NCBI GenBank assembly: GCA_030841085.1
Contig: JAVEDP010000041.1
Location: forward strand, 124,001 to 188,000
Origin: Pyrinomonadaceae bacterium
GTDB lineage: Bacteria; Acidobacteriota; Blastocatellia; Pyrinomonadales; Pyrinomonadaceae
Reading direction: 5' to 3'
Length of the DNA: 64,000 bases
Shown: one piece after another, positions 30,463-40,481 of the stretch
Numbering within the stretch: the stretch's first letter is position 1
Layout of the letters: the number at the start of each line of letters is the position of its first letter
Made by a program: the position numbers and the translations under genes
Notes under the pieces: generated by a model
The model's database searches: none
The model's input: only the letters and a program-made list of their open reading frames with translations
Told to the model about the DNA's origin: nothing

Positions 30463-31299
30463 ATGACAGAAGTCATTTCTCAAACCCCGATGGCGGGCCC
30501 GGCTGCAGTAGGTACTGGCGGCTGGAGACGAATCGGTAGTATTGCTCGCAACACCTTCCGGGAGGCGGTGCGCGATCGCGTGCTTTACAACCTCGTCTTA
30601 TTTGTACTGCTGCTCACCGGAGCAGCAGTTTTCATCGGTGAACTCTCAGGCGGTCAGGAACGAAAAATAATCGTGGATCTTGGTCTGAGCGCAATGATGT
30701 TATTTGGAGTATTCATCGCGATCTTTGTAGGCGTCGGTCTGGTCTACAAAGAGATTGAAAGGCGAACTGTTTACGCGATATTCGCAAAACCTGTTGGCCG
30801 CGGAGAGTTTTTGGTAGGCAAGTACCTGGGTCTCTGCCTGACGTTACTCGTCAACGTCATCGTAATGGGGGCCGGGGTGTCGCTGGCGCTCGTCTACGTC
30901 AGTCGCGGCTGGGACCCGCTGGCGCTTAGTATTTGGCCGGCAATTATACTGATCTATGTCGAGCTGATGATTCTCACAGGGATCGCGCTGCTCTTCTCTT
31001 GTTTCTCGTCCCCGGCCCTTTCAGCGCTGCTCACGTTTTTTGTTTTTATCATTGGTCACTTTAGCGCAGACATCAAGGGCCTCGCGAATTCAATGGGCAG
31101 CACCGCCCCGCGTTTGCTTTTTAAAGCGCTCTATTACCTGCTGCCAAACCTCGCGAATCTTAGTTTTATAACTCCGGCTGCTCATGGCCAGCTGCCGACG
31201 GCGGCACATCTGAGTGCATCGATCGTCTGCGCTTTGATTTACATCGTTGTGATTCTGTCTGCAGCCACATTGATCTTTGGTCGTCGTAACTTCAAATGA
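30463..31299 (+). CDS. ABC transporter permease (ABC-2 type)
   Basis: NTFREAVRDRVLYNLVLFVLLLTGAAVFIGELS, multiple TM segments; start set to ATG 30463. Confidence 0.85.
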   Translation: MTEVISQTPMAGPAAVGTGGWRRIGSIARNTFREAVRDRVLYNLVLFVLLLTGAAVFIGELSGGQERKIIVDLGLSAMMLFGVFIAIFVGVGLVYKEIERRTVYAIFAKPVGRGEFLVGKYLGLCLTLLVNVIVMGAGVSLALVYVSRGWDPLALSIWPAIILIYVELMILTGIALLFSCFSSPALSALLTFFVFIIGHFSADIKGLANSMGSTAPRLLFKALYYLLPNLANLSFITPAAHGQLPTAAHLSASIVCALIYIVVILSAATLIFGRRNFK

Positions 31300-32207
31300 T
31301 GAACCAACCTTCGCGGCATGACGGCGTTTTGCTGGGAATGATTCTATGCGGACTAGTGAGCGTAGTCGGCCTATCGCAATGGATTGATTCTCACAAGCCG
31401 CCAACCAATCCCGCGGTCGAAGAAGAACAGCTCTATCTGACTGGCGCAACTGTGAAGCGAGTAAGTCTCGGATTCAATGGACTAGCGGCCGACTGGTACT
31501 GGATGCGCTCGCTGCAATACGTGGGCGGCAAGCTTTTGCAGGCGAATGAGAGCATCCAACTGGATAATATGTCGCCGTTGAACTTGAAGTTATTGGCCCC
31601 GCTTCTTGATACAGCTACGACTCTTGATCCTGGCTTTATTGAGCCTTACGAATATGCTGCCATTGTTCTTCCTGCCGTTAATGTGGAAGACGCGATTCGC
31701 ATTACCAAAAAAGGAATTGCTGCCAACCCGGGTGCCTGGCGACTTTATCAACATCTTGGGTACGTCTATTGGCAAAGGCATGATTATCAGAAATCAGCTG
31801 AGGTCTATGCAGCCGGTGGAAAGATAGCGGGCGCACCGCGCTGGATGGCAGAAATGGGAGCCCGTATGTTGGCGGAAGGCGGATCGACACAGGCCGCCAG
31901 GCAAATGTATCAACATCTTTACGACGAATCACAGGACGAAGGGGTGAAGCAAGTACTGCAGCGCCGCTTGCTACAGATCGATTCGTTCGAGCAACGCGAA
32001 TTCATTCGTCGCGTGCTAGGTGAATATTCGACGCGGACCGGGCGATGTCCCGCTTCCTGGAAAGATCTAACAGCGAGCCTGCAGTCGCGCTTTAAACTCG
32101 AGGCCAATACTGCAGCACCGCTGGATCCAGCAGGCACTCCATATCTACTGGTTAAAGGTGGTTGTGAAGTGGATCTGAATCCGCGTTCCCTGGTTCCTTA
32201 CCGCTGA
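31296..32207 (+). CDS. Membrane-anchored TPR-like hypothetical protein
   Basis: N-terminal TM segment and helical repeats; ATGA overlap with the upstream permease. Confidence 0.7.
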   Translation: MMNQPSRHDGVLLGMILCGLVSVVGLSQWIDSHKPPTNPAVEEEQLYLTGATVKRVSLGFNGLAADWYWMRSLQYVGGKLLQANESIQLDNMSPLNLKLLAPLLDTATTLDPGFIEPYEYAAIVLPAVNVEDAIRITKKGIAANPGAWRLYQHLGYVYWQRHDYQKSAEVYAAGGKIAGAPRWMAEMGARMLAEGGSTQAARQMYQHLYDESQDEGVKQVLQRRLLQIDSFEQREFIRRVLGEYSTRTGRCPASWKDLTASLQSRFKLEANTAAPLDPAGTPYLLVKGGCEVDLNPRSLVPYR

Positions 32208-32234
32208 GTTTAAAAAGGCATCGATTGAATCGCT

Positions 32235-34139
32235 GTGAAAAAAACTCAAACAAAAAAATCCGGGAAGCAGAAAGAACCGAAATCGAAACGTAAGGAATCG
32301 CATCCAGTTATTTCTCATTCTATCCTTACCGAGAGCCGCGCATTGTTTCTGACGATAGCCGCGACTGTGTTGGTCTATGCCAATTCATTGAGTGGCGCCT
32401 TTGTTTTCGATGATACCAAACAGATTGTAGGTAACCCTGCACTCCATTTCTGGAGCAACATTTTTCGCGCGTTCAGTAACGACGTCTGGAGCTTTCAACG
32501 CGGCACACTCTCCAAAGACATACCGCCACCCTATTATCGGCCCCTATTCACGATTTACTTAACTCTGAATTATCAATTGTTCGGTTTATGGCAGCCCGGC
32601 TGGCATTTGATGAACCTGATGGTCCATACGGGCGCAACTGTTTTCGTCTACTATCTTTTGCGCCGGTTGTCTGGTGATGTCCTAATTGCGTCGCTTACCG
32701 CCTTGCTTTTTGGTCTTCATCCAGCGCACGTCGAGTCGGTTTCATGGATCAGCGGCATTCCGGATCCACTCGCCGCACTATTCTACGTTCCGAGTCTTAT
32801 TTGGTACGTGCGCTATCGAGACGAAGGCGGCAGCAAGTGGCTAACCGCTTCAGTAGTCGCCTATGGATTGGCAGCGTTATGCAAGGAGACGCCGCTCGCT
32901 TTACCGCTGGTGTTTATTGTTTGGGAACTCACGCAATCACGTAGCGGAAAGAAATTTGGCCCCAAGCTTCGCGAGATAGCCTGGCGACTAATTCCTTATG
33001 GCGTCGTGGCCGCAGCTTATCTGATCCTTCGTGTCTCGGTGCTGGGCCGACTGAGCTGGAAGCATCCCTTCATGGCGCGCGTTCCAAACGAAGCCATCTG
33101 GATGACGGTGCCATATGTTTTCGTCAACTACCTGCGCCACTTGATCGCGCCGTTCCGCCTCAGCCTAATTTACGGCACTTCATTCATCATGAGCGCCGGC
33201 GATCCCCGTTTTCTAATTCCTACCGGACTGCTACTAGTGCTTGCTGCAATCCTTTGGGTTTATAGAAAGAAGCTGGATGCCAACCTATGGTTGGCCCTGG
33301 CGCTGATCATCGCACCGCTGCTGCCCGTCCTTAATTTGAAGGTCTTCCACTACGAATACATCATTCAGGACCGTTACCTTTATTTGCCGTCGATCGGTTT
33401 CTGCAGCCTGATCGTGCTATTGATTGTTCGCCTAACACGTGGAAACCAACAGCTGACCATGGCCATCGCAGGGATCATAATTCTCGCGTTCGGTGTCAGC
33501 ACCGTTCTACAAAACCGAGTCTGGCACGACGCTGGCGCACTTTGGCAGCGCGCCATTTTGTATGCGCCAAATTCCTGGTCCACTCACTACAATCTGGGCT
33601 TGGCCTATCTCAATTCGAAACAGAATGATCAGGCCCTGCAGCAACTGGAAGAAGCCAAACGCTTAAATCCGAATGAAGCTACCGTCTATAACAACCTGGC
33701 ATTGGCCCAAGCGGCTCTCGGCGACCTGAATGGCGCGATCGCAAACTCGAAACAAGCACTCGCATTGGATCCGACGACGCTCGAAGCGCATAACAACCTC
33801 GGCGCATTTCTGTACCAACAGCGTGAGTACAGCGCGGCAAAGAATGAGTTTGCGATCGTGCTCGGGCGCGATCCGGAATCAGTTTCTGCCCACTTCAATT
33901 TAGGCCGCACTCTTGCGGCAATGAATGATAATCCCGCAGCCATTCGCGAATTCGAATCGCTACTTGCCTTGAAGCCGGACGATATAGAGGCGCGCTACCA
34001 ACTCGGCCTGAGCTTTGCCGCGGCTGGAAAAAAAGCCGACGCGGTGCGCGAGATTAAACGCGCGCTCAGTTATCAACCCGATGCGCAGGCAGCGCAAGCT
34101 ATGCAGCGAAAGCTAGAAGAAATTCAAAAATCTCAGTAG
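32235..34139 (+). CDS. Multi-TM TMTC/GT-C-like protein with C-terminal TPR repeats; GTG start
   Basis: FVFDDTKQIVGNPALHFWSN, GLHPAHVESVSWISGIPD, then several TPR units. Confidence 0.8.
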   Translation: MKKTQTKKSGKQKEPKSKRKESHPVISHSILTESRALFLTIAATVLVYANSLSGAFVFDDTKQIVGNPALHFWSNIFRAFSNDVWSFQRGTLSKDIPPPYYRPLFTIYLTLNYQLFGLWQPGWHLMNLMVHTGATVFVYYLLRRLSGDVLIASLTALLFGLHPAHVESVSWISGIPDPLAALFYVPSLIWYVRYRDEGGSKWLTASVVAYGLAALCKETPLALPLVFIVWELTQSRSGKKFGPKLREIAWRLIPYGVVAAAYLILRVSVLGRLSWKHPFMARVPNEAIWMTVPYVFVNYLRHLIAPFRLSLIYGTSFIMSAGDPRFLIPTGLLLVLAAILWVYRKKLDANLWLALALIIAPLLPVLNLKVFHYEYIIQDRYLYLPSIGFCSLIVLLIVRLTRGNQQLTMAIAGIIILAFGVSTVLQNRVWHDAGALWQRAILYAPNSWSTHYNLGLAYLNSKQNDQALQQLEEAKRLNPNEATVYNNLALAQAALGDLNGAIANSKQALALDPTTLEAHNNLGAFLYQQREYSAAKNEFAIVLGRDPESVSAHFNLGRTLAAMNDNPAAIREFESLLALKPDDIEARYQLGLSFAAAGKKADAVREIKRALSYQPDAQAAQAMQRKLEEIQKSQ

Positions 34140-34179
34140 TCGCTTTCAACTCTAAAACGATTGTCCTGAATTGAAGAAA

Positions 34180-36015
34180 ATGAGCACTGAACCAATAAGC
34201 GAATGGAAATGGGGAATGTTCGCGGCGCTCGCGATGACGATCATCGCGCTCTATCCACAGATTAATCTGTGGCTCGCTCGGGGCTCCGATTGGCAGGGTT
34301 CATATGTTTTGACGCAGGGAGATGAAGTTGCTTATTCGGCCTACATCAACGCCTTGATTGCGGGCCGCCCGCGGAGAAACGATCCCTTTAATGGGCGCGA
34401 CGACGTGCCCGGCAAACCAACTTACGAATCCCTCTTTTCGATTCAATTCTTACCGGCTTACGCGATTGCGTTGCCCGCAAGGGCGCTTGGCCTCTCAACC
34501 TCGACCACTTTCATATGGTTGATCGTGATTGGTGCAATTACCTCTTCAATGGCGCTTTTCTGGATGTTAAAAACCTTGACGGACGACAGCAGATTTGCCG
34601 CCGTTGGTGTCTTGTTCACACTCTCTTTTGGCGCCCTCGCCGCGGCTCAGGGGTTTGCACGTTTGCTTTTAGCCGGGCAGCGCGTCCATGACATGTTTTC
34701 ATTTTTGAGGCGATACCAGCCGTCAGTGGTCTTCCCCTTGTTCTTCGTGTTTTGCGTTCTAATCTGGAGAGCGCTTACACAGGAAAACGCCAGAGCGCGG
34801 TTGTTGAATTCGCTGTCCGCAGGCGGGCTGTTTTCGGTTCTCGTATTCTCATACTTCTATATTTGGACAGCGGCGGCGGCGTGGTTTGCAGGTGTGTCAC
34901 TTTTGTGGGTTCTGTTTCGGCGCAGTGAGTTTAGGCGGATCGCCGTGACAGGTAGCATTGTAGGAGCGTTTGCAGTTACGGCGGTCATACCATTTTTCGT
35001 TCTGCTCTCGCACCGAAACAAGAGCATGGACGAAACTCAACTGCTAATGTTGACTCATGCACCAGATTTTTTCTATCCGCCAGAGTTAATTGGATTGCTT
35101 GTTCTCGCTGTTGCCGGCTACGCCTCGTGGCGCAAGCTCGTTGATGTTAGCAGCCCGCTCTTACTGTTCACCGCATCCTTCGCTTTGCTGCCCTTTCTTG
35201 TTTTCAATCAGCAGGTATTGACGGGAAGATCACTGCAGCCAATTCATTACAAGGTTTTCATAGCAAATTATGCAGCGCTGATTTCAGTTGTGCTCCTGTT
35301 TTTTATCTTATGGCGTGCTCTCTCTTCTCGCCAAACGATCCCGTCGCGGGTGCTCGGGTTAATCACACTCGTAACCCTGGGCTGGGCGACGGTTGAGGTT
35401 TCCGATATTACGAAACGCGACTCAGCAAAAGCCCGGCTGCGTGACGAGGTCATGCCGGTAGCGCATCGGCTTGCTTCAATGACCAGAGAAGATGGCAGCC
35501 TTCAAACTGCGCTTGCGGGCAAAGGTCCTTTTCCACTTGTCTATGCCTCAGCTCTCGACGTTTCCGGGAGCATTCCGTCGGATAGTCCGTTGGCAGTTTT
35601 GTGGGCCTTGCACACGCCGGCGTGCGGTGTGAGTCTGGCTGAAAGCAAGGAACGGTTTTACCATTACATGTACTACTCCGGTCTGAGCCCAAAAGAAGTT
35701 GCAGCAGGGATGGCGGAAGAACGGTTTATTGTGCTCGCTCCGCTCTTTGGGGTTGAGCGCGTTATTGAGGGACTAGCACCAAACTCAAAACGAATCACAG
35801 TCGAGGAGATGCGCGAAGAACTTCGACGCTACGCATATTTTTCCGACCACTTCACGAGGGAAGAGGCGATCAATCCGACGTTGAACTTCGTGGTAGTACC
35901 AAGCGGGGAGGCCCAACCGAATTTTAGTAATCTTGACAAGTGGTATGAACGTGACGCACGCGAGCAGGTCGGAATTTTTACAATCTATCGAGTCAGGTTG
36001 CGGCCGCAGAATTAA
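34180..36015 (+). CDS. Large multi-TM protein, possibly GT-C-like
   Basis: First extracytoplasmic loop QGDEVAYSAYINALIAGRPRRNDPF, then many TM segments. Confidence 0.65.
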   Translation: MSTEPISEWKWGMFAALAMTIIALYPQINLWLARGSDWQGSYVLTQGDEVAYSAYINALIAGRPRRNDPFNGRDDVPGKPTYESLFSIQFLPAYAIALPARALGLSTSTTFIWLIVIGAITSSMALFWMLKTLTDDSRFAAVGVLFTLSFGALAAAQGFARLLLAGQRVHDMFSFLRRYQPSVVFPLFFVFCVLIWRALTQENARARLLNSLSAGGLFSVLVFSYFYIWTAAAAWFAGVSLLWVLFRRSEFRRIAVTGSIVGAFAVTAVIPFFVLLSHRNKSMDETQLLMLTHAPDFFYPPELIGLLVLAVAGYASWRKLVDVSSPLLLFTASFALLPFLVFNQQVLTGRSLQPIHYKVFIANYAALISVVLLFFILWRALSSRQTIPSRVLGLITLVTLGWATVEVSDITKRDSAKARLRDEVMPVAHRLASMTREDGSLQTALAGKGPFPLVYASALDVSGSIPSDSPLAVLWALHTPACGVSLAESKERFYHYMYYSGLSPKEVAAGMAEERFIVLAPLFGVERVIEGLAPNSKRITVEEMREELRRYAYFSDHFTREEAINPTLNFVVVPSGEAQPNFSNLDKWYERDAREQVGIFTIYRVRLRPQN

Positions 36016-36056
36016 AGTCCGCATTTGAACACTCAAGCTCCAGGGAATTTAACAGG

Positions 36057-36986
36057 ATGGATGCCGTGGTCGAAATCGATAACCTTTCTAAAGACTACGA
36101 AGTCGGATTCGTACGCAAACGGAGAGTGCGCGCGCTGAATGGACTGTCGCTGACCGTGAATCAAGGCGAGATATTCGGGTTCCTCGGAGCGAACGGGGCC
36201 GGCAAGACCACCACGCTAAAGTTGTTAATGAGATTGATCTTTCCTACTGGTGGCCGCGCAAAAATCCTGGGTCACGACATCAGCGATGTTTCAATGCACA
36301 GCCGCATCGGTTACCTACCCGAAAATCCTTACTTCTACGACTACCTAAGCGCGCTTGAATTTCTAAAGTTCTGCGGTGAGATATTCGGCCTCTCAAAGAC
36401 GGAACGAACTGCGCGGGCAAGAACGCTGCTTTCGCGAGTGAAGTTGGACGAGAGCAAGTGGAATACGCAGTTGCGAAAGTTCTCGAAAGGCATGTTACAG
36501 CGCGTTGGCGTGGCCCAGGCCTTAGTCAACAATCCGGAAATAGTCTTTCTCGACGAGCCGATGAGCGGGTTAGATCCGATAGGGCGGCGCGAGGTGCGTG
36601 ACCTAATTGCTGAATTGCGAGCCGAAGGCAAAACGGTTTTCATGTGCTCGCATATTCTTTCGGACATTGAAGTGCTGTGCGACCGCGTCGCCATTCTCAA
36701 AAAGGGACGCTTGGCAAATGTTGGTTACCTTAACGAACTAAGGCAGCAAGTGGCGGGACAAAATCTGGTAGAAGTGATCGTAAGCGGCACTGATGAAGCT
36801 ATGCTAAGAACCTATTTGCCCGCCGCTAATGATTTTCAAGTGACTTCAATTCCCGGCGGCGTGCGAGTCGAACTGAAAGAAGAGAGCGATGTTGATAGCG
36901 TGCTGGCCGCATTGCGCAAGACTGATGGAAAACTCCTGACCGTACAGCCGGTGCGGCAGTCGCTGGAAGATCTTTTTGTTGATTGA
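36057..36986 (+). CDS. ABC transporter ATP-binding protein
   Basis: [51 protein letters not shown]. Confidence 0.94.
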   Translation: MDAVVEIDNLSKDYEVGFVRKRRVRALNGLSLTVNQGEIFGFLGANGAGKTTTLKLLMRLIFPTGGRAKILGHDISDVSMHSRIGYLPENPYFYDYLSALEFLKFCGEIFGLSKTERTARARTLLSRVKLDESKWNTQLRKFSKGMLQRVGVAQALVNNPEIVFLDEPMSGLDPIGRREVRDLIAELRAEGKTVFMCSHILSDIEVLCDRVAILKKGRLANVGYLNELRQQVAGQNLVEVIVSGTDEAMLRTYLPAANDFQVTSIPGGVRVELKEESDVDSVLAALRKTDGKLLTVQPVRQSLEDLFVD

Positions 36987-37026
36987 AAATAGCGGCCCAG
37001 TTGCTGCGAGATAGTTCGGGCAAGGG

Positions 37027-37533
37027 TTACTTGAATTTGAAAGCAGTTACTTCCATGCGAATGTTCGCTCGATCGTCCGTGTCGGTCATCCCTTCCAACA
37101 TTACCTGAACGGGCATTGTCTTATTCGGCTCCAGCTCGGCTTGTCTCGACGGAACAACCACCACCGTCCGCTGCTTCACAGGTTGTCCCTGATGATTGAT
37201 GACTGCGGCGGTTATCTCCAAACCGTTGATGGTCCGGCCGCTGAAGTTTCGAACCGTCCCATGCAAGCTCATCACAATATCGCCCAGTGCTCGCTTCGCC
37301 TCGTCGGCTTCAACTTCGTCGACGACGATCTTCGATTGAAACTCGGTGAACTGCGGCGAGCCGGCCCGAATCGCGTGGTCCAAAGTTGGTTCGCTCGAGC
37401 CTCCACCGCTAGCGCGCATCAGGAAGTAAAAGGCGACCGCGATGACTATCGCCGCAATCACCGCAACGATAATGATCAACTTGCGGCGAGAGTCGTCGTC
37501 CGGTCCGGAAATCTGTTTTTCACCTGTAGCCAT
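37027..37533 (-). CDS. Single-pass membrane hypothetical protein (FxLYD/DUF2393-like region)
   Basis: One TM segment then TVRNFSGRTINGLEITAAVINHQGQPVKQR. Confidence 0.6.
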   Translation of the reverse strand: MATGEKQISGPDDDSRRKLIIIVAVIAAIVIAVAFYFLMRASGGGSSEPTLDHAIRAGSPQFTEFQSKIVVDEVEADEAKRALGDIVMSLHGTVRNFSGRTINGLEITAAVINHQGQPVKQRTVVVVPSRQAELEPNKTMPVQVMLEGMTDTDDRANIRMEVTAFKFK

Positions 37534-37667
37534 GGAAGGTGATGGATTCTAGTTGCTGGCAATCCAATTTTGCAATGCCTAGCCGCCCGCGTGCGCAAGC
37601 TTAGACAGACATCCCTTGAAATAGTTTCCAGGATTTCACGGCGGTCGCGGATTTTCCGGAGGAGCCG

Positions 37668-38102
37668 TTAATCGGCTTCTGAAATCATGCGGCGCATTAC
37701 TTCTTCGAGCTCGGAATAGTCGATTGGCTTGGTGATGTAGGCATCGCAGCCGGCGGCCAGCGCCTCATGATGAAAATCGGCGGTGTCGTGGGCGGAAACA
37801 GCGACTATCGGAACCTTTTTCAATCCCGGAATGTCGCGAATCCGGCGAGTCGCCGCCAGCCCATCGATAAAAGGCAGACTTAAATCCATCAGAATTATTT
37901 CTGGCTTTTCCCGCTCGGCGACTTCGACTGCTTCCCGACCGTTGGTTGCTTCGACAACTCTGAATCCGCTCAGCTCGAGAAGTCGCCCCATCATCTGCCG
38001 GTTGTCTTCAGTGTCTTCGACCAATAAAACCGTTGCTCCGTCGTCCGTGTCATGCACCGGTGTGTACCCTTTTTCGTTCGTAAATCCCGCGGTCACATTC
38101 AC
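37668..38102 (-). CDS. Single-domain response regulator
   Basis: VLLVEDTEDNRQMMGRLLEL, IILMDLSLPFIDGL and VAVSAHD. Confidence 0.9.
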   Translation of the reverse strand: MNVTAGFTNEKGYTPVHDTDDGATVLLVEDTEDNRQMMGRLLELSGFRVVEATNGREAVEVAEREKPEIILMDLSLPFIDGLAATRRIRDIPGLKKVPIVAVSAHDTADFHHEALAAGCDAYITKPIDYSELEEVMRRMISEAD

Positions 38103-38288
38103 AGTTTGCCTAACCTGACCGTGCAGCGTTGCTGTATCACTAGAATACGCCGCCCTTTTTTGCTAAGATCGCGCACCGAAATACGACATTTCGAGCGCAG
38201 TGTGTTCGAGTTCAATTGGTACAGATCGCTGCCGCAGTACCACTCCCCCAAGAGATCAGAAGGAACCCGGCGAAATCGCACGATCTAA

Positions 38289-38981
38289 ATGAAGCCATTA
38301 TTGTCAGAATCTGAGGACAATCAGTCCCTGCAAGCACTCGGACGGGCTTCGGTCCAAATCATTCACGATCTCAAGAATCAGCTAAATGGTCTCAAACTCT
38401 ATGCCACGTTCCTGCGCAAGCGGCTGGAGAAGGGCGAGCGTCCTGCCGACGAGTTAGAGACGATGGGAAAACTAATCGCTGGCATCGACCGAACGGCGGC
38501 GGATCTTTCGCTGCTTTCGGATTTTGGACGCCCATTGCAAATCAGGAAGCAAGGCGCCACCGATATCGAGCAGATCCTGCGCGGAGTAGTTGCGAACGTG
38601 AATGCGGACGCGTCAACTCAAGTGCCCGAGGGAGAAGCAATCATTATCGAAACTGAGCCCGAGCCACTTCTCGCAGAAGTCGATACCGCATTGCTGGCAG
38701 AATCATTCAAGTCAATTTCGCTAGCTGCAATGAAATTATTTAAGGCGCGCAAGAAGGATGGTCCATTGAGAGTGCACGTGACGAGCGACACAGCGACAGA
38801 GCATCGCGACGGCATAATCGATTGGCACGTGCTGGATTCAGTCGATCACGATCCTTTTCATTCGTTTGTCGGGACGGACGAAATTCGTCTGTCGCTTGCC
38901 GCCAAAGTTATCGAGGCACACGGTGGTTCAGCCGAACGCAGCAACGGGTTTTTGCGAGTGCGGCTGCCGCTCGTCAAGTAA
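38289..38981 (+). CDS. Histidine-kinase-like protein with degenerate ATPase region
   Basis: ASVQIIHDLKNQLNGLKLYATFLRK H-box; no clear N or G1 box. Confidence 0.65.
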   Translation: MKPLLSESEDNQSLQALGRASVQIIHDLKNQLNGLKLYATFLRKRLEKGERPADELETMGKLIAGIDRTAADLSLLSDFGRPLQIRKQGATDIEQILRGVVANVNADASTQVPEGEAIIIETEPEPLLAEVDTALLAESFKSISLAAMKLFKARKKDGPLRVHVTSDTATEHRDGIIDWHVLDSVDHDPFHSFVGTDEIRLSLAAKVIEAHGGSAERSNGFLRVRLPLVK

Positions 38982-39030
38982 ATTTTTGATCAGTGGACCA
39001 AGAGGGTTTCAGTTCAGGGGAGGATGTTTC

Positions 39031-40419
39031 GTGGATAAGAGTGACGTGCGAATCCTAATAGTTGACGACGAGACAACCATTGCCGACTCGTTGAAACAGA
39101 ATTTGGCTGAAGAAGGTTATTCGGTCGACACGGCGAGTACCGGCGCCGAAGCGATCGAATTGTTTGACCAGGGCGGCCACCACTTGGCGATTTGCGATCT
39201 GCAACTGCCGGATATTGATGGCCTGGAGGTCATGCGTCACATCAAGGATGCACGACCGACAACGGAAGTGATCGTTGTCACCGGCCATGGCTCAGTTGCC
39301 AAGGCAGTCGAAGCAACCAAGGCGGGCGCTTTTGATTTTGTAGACAAGCCGTTCGATTTTGAGGAACTTAATCTGCGGGTCGAAAACGCCTTGAAACAGC
39401 GGGAATTGTTGGCTGAAAACGCAAACATGCGGCGCCAGCTTTCGACGCGCTCGGAATATTTCAACATCATCGGCGGCGCGAAGTCGATGCAAACTATTTA
39501 CGAAACGATCGAATCAGTCGCCAAGTCCGACGCGAATGTTTTGATCGTCGGTGAATCAGGCACAGGTAAAGAATTAATCGCCAACGCCATTCATTATAAT
39601 TCACTGCGCGCGCGCAAACCTTTCATCAAAGTGAACTGCGCTGCGCTGCCGAAAGAGCTGATTGAGTCGGAACTATTTGGCCATACGAAAGGCGCGTTTA
39701 CCGGCGCGCACGCCGACAAGGAAGGGTTGGTGCAGCATGCGGCCGGCGGCTCGCTGATGCTGGATGAAATCGCAGAAATGCCGGTTGAACTGCAGCCAAA
39801 ACTATTGCGCGTGCTACAAGAGCGAAGCTATCGCAAGATTGGTTCAGAAAAAACTTACGCCGTCGACTTTCGCCTGATCTCCTCCACCAATCGCCCGCCC
39901 GCAGACGCGATTCGCGATGGACTGTTGCGCGACGATCTGTTCTATCGAATATCGACAATCACCATTCACGTGCCGCCGCTGCGCGAGCGCAGTGACGACA
40001 TACAGTTGCTCACCGAACACTTTCTGCAAATGTATTCACAGAAATACGACCGCTCGATCAATGGTGTTTCACAGGCGGCGTATCAAAGACTTTTCTCGCA
40101 TACGTGGCCGGGCAATGTGCGTGAGTTGCAAAATGTAATCGAACGCGCAGTGCTGCTTGCGAAAGCGAATCGCATCGAGCCCGTCGACTTGCCGTTTGAT
40201 AATGGCTCGCTGCCGGAAGGATCGCCGGCTGGGACTGGCTGGGATGTGCCGCCAAATATGACGCTCGAGGACATCGAGCGCCTGGTGATCGAGAAGACAT
40301 TGCAACGCACCGGCGGTAATAAGCAGGCGGCGGCGAACCTGCTGGGCATCTATCGCCCGCGGTTGTACAGCAAAATCAGAAAATACAATATTGACGTGGC
40401 CGCGCTAGTGTCTGCCTGA
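39031..40419 (+). CDS. Sigma54-dependent NtrC-family response regulator; GTG start
   Basis: VRILIVDDETTIADSLKQ, GESGTGKELIANAIH, ESELFGHTKGAFTGA, Fis HTH; AGGGGAGG upstream of GTG 39031. Confidence 0.92.
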   Translation: MDKSDVRILIVDDETTIADSLKQNLAEEGYSVDTASTGAEAIELFDQGGHHLAICDLQLPDIDGLEVMRHIKDARPTTEVIVVTGHGSVAKAVEATKAGAFDFVDKPFDFEELNLRVENALKQRELLAENANMRRQLSTRSEYFNIIGGAKSMQTIYETIESVAKSDANVLIVGESGTGKELIANAIHYNSLRARKPFIKVNCAALPKELIESELFGHTKGAFTGAHADKEGLVQHAAGGSLMLDEIAEMPVELQPKLLRVLQERSYRKIGSEKTYAVDFRLISSTNRPPADAIRDGLLRDDLFYRISTITIHVPPLRERSDDIQLLTEHFLQMYSQKYDRSINGVSQAAYQRLFSHTWPGNVRELQNVIERAVLLAKANRIEPVDLPFDNGSLPEGSPAGTGWDVPPNMTLEDIERLVIEKTLQRTGGNKQAAANLLGIYRPRLYSKIRKYNIDVAALVSA

Positions 40420-40481
40420 ACGCTTTGAAACTGAACGACCTCCCGATTTGCGAAACGATAGATTTTGCCTCGACGTCGCAG

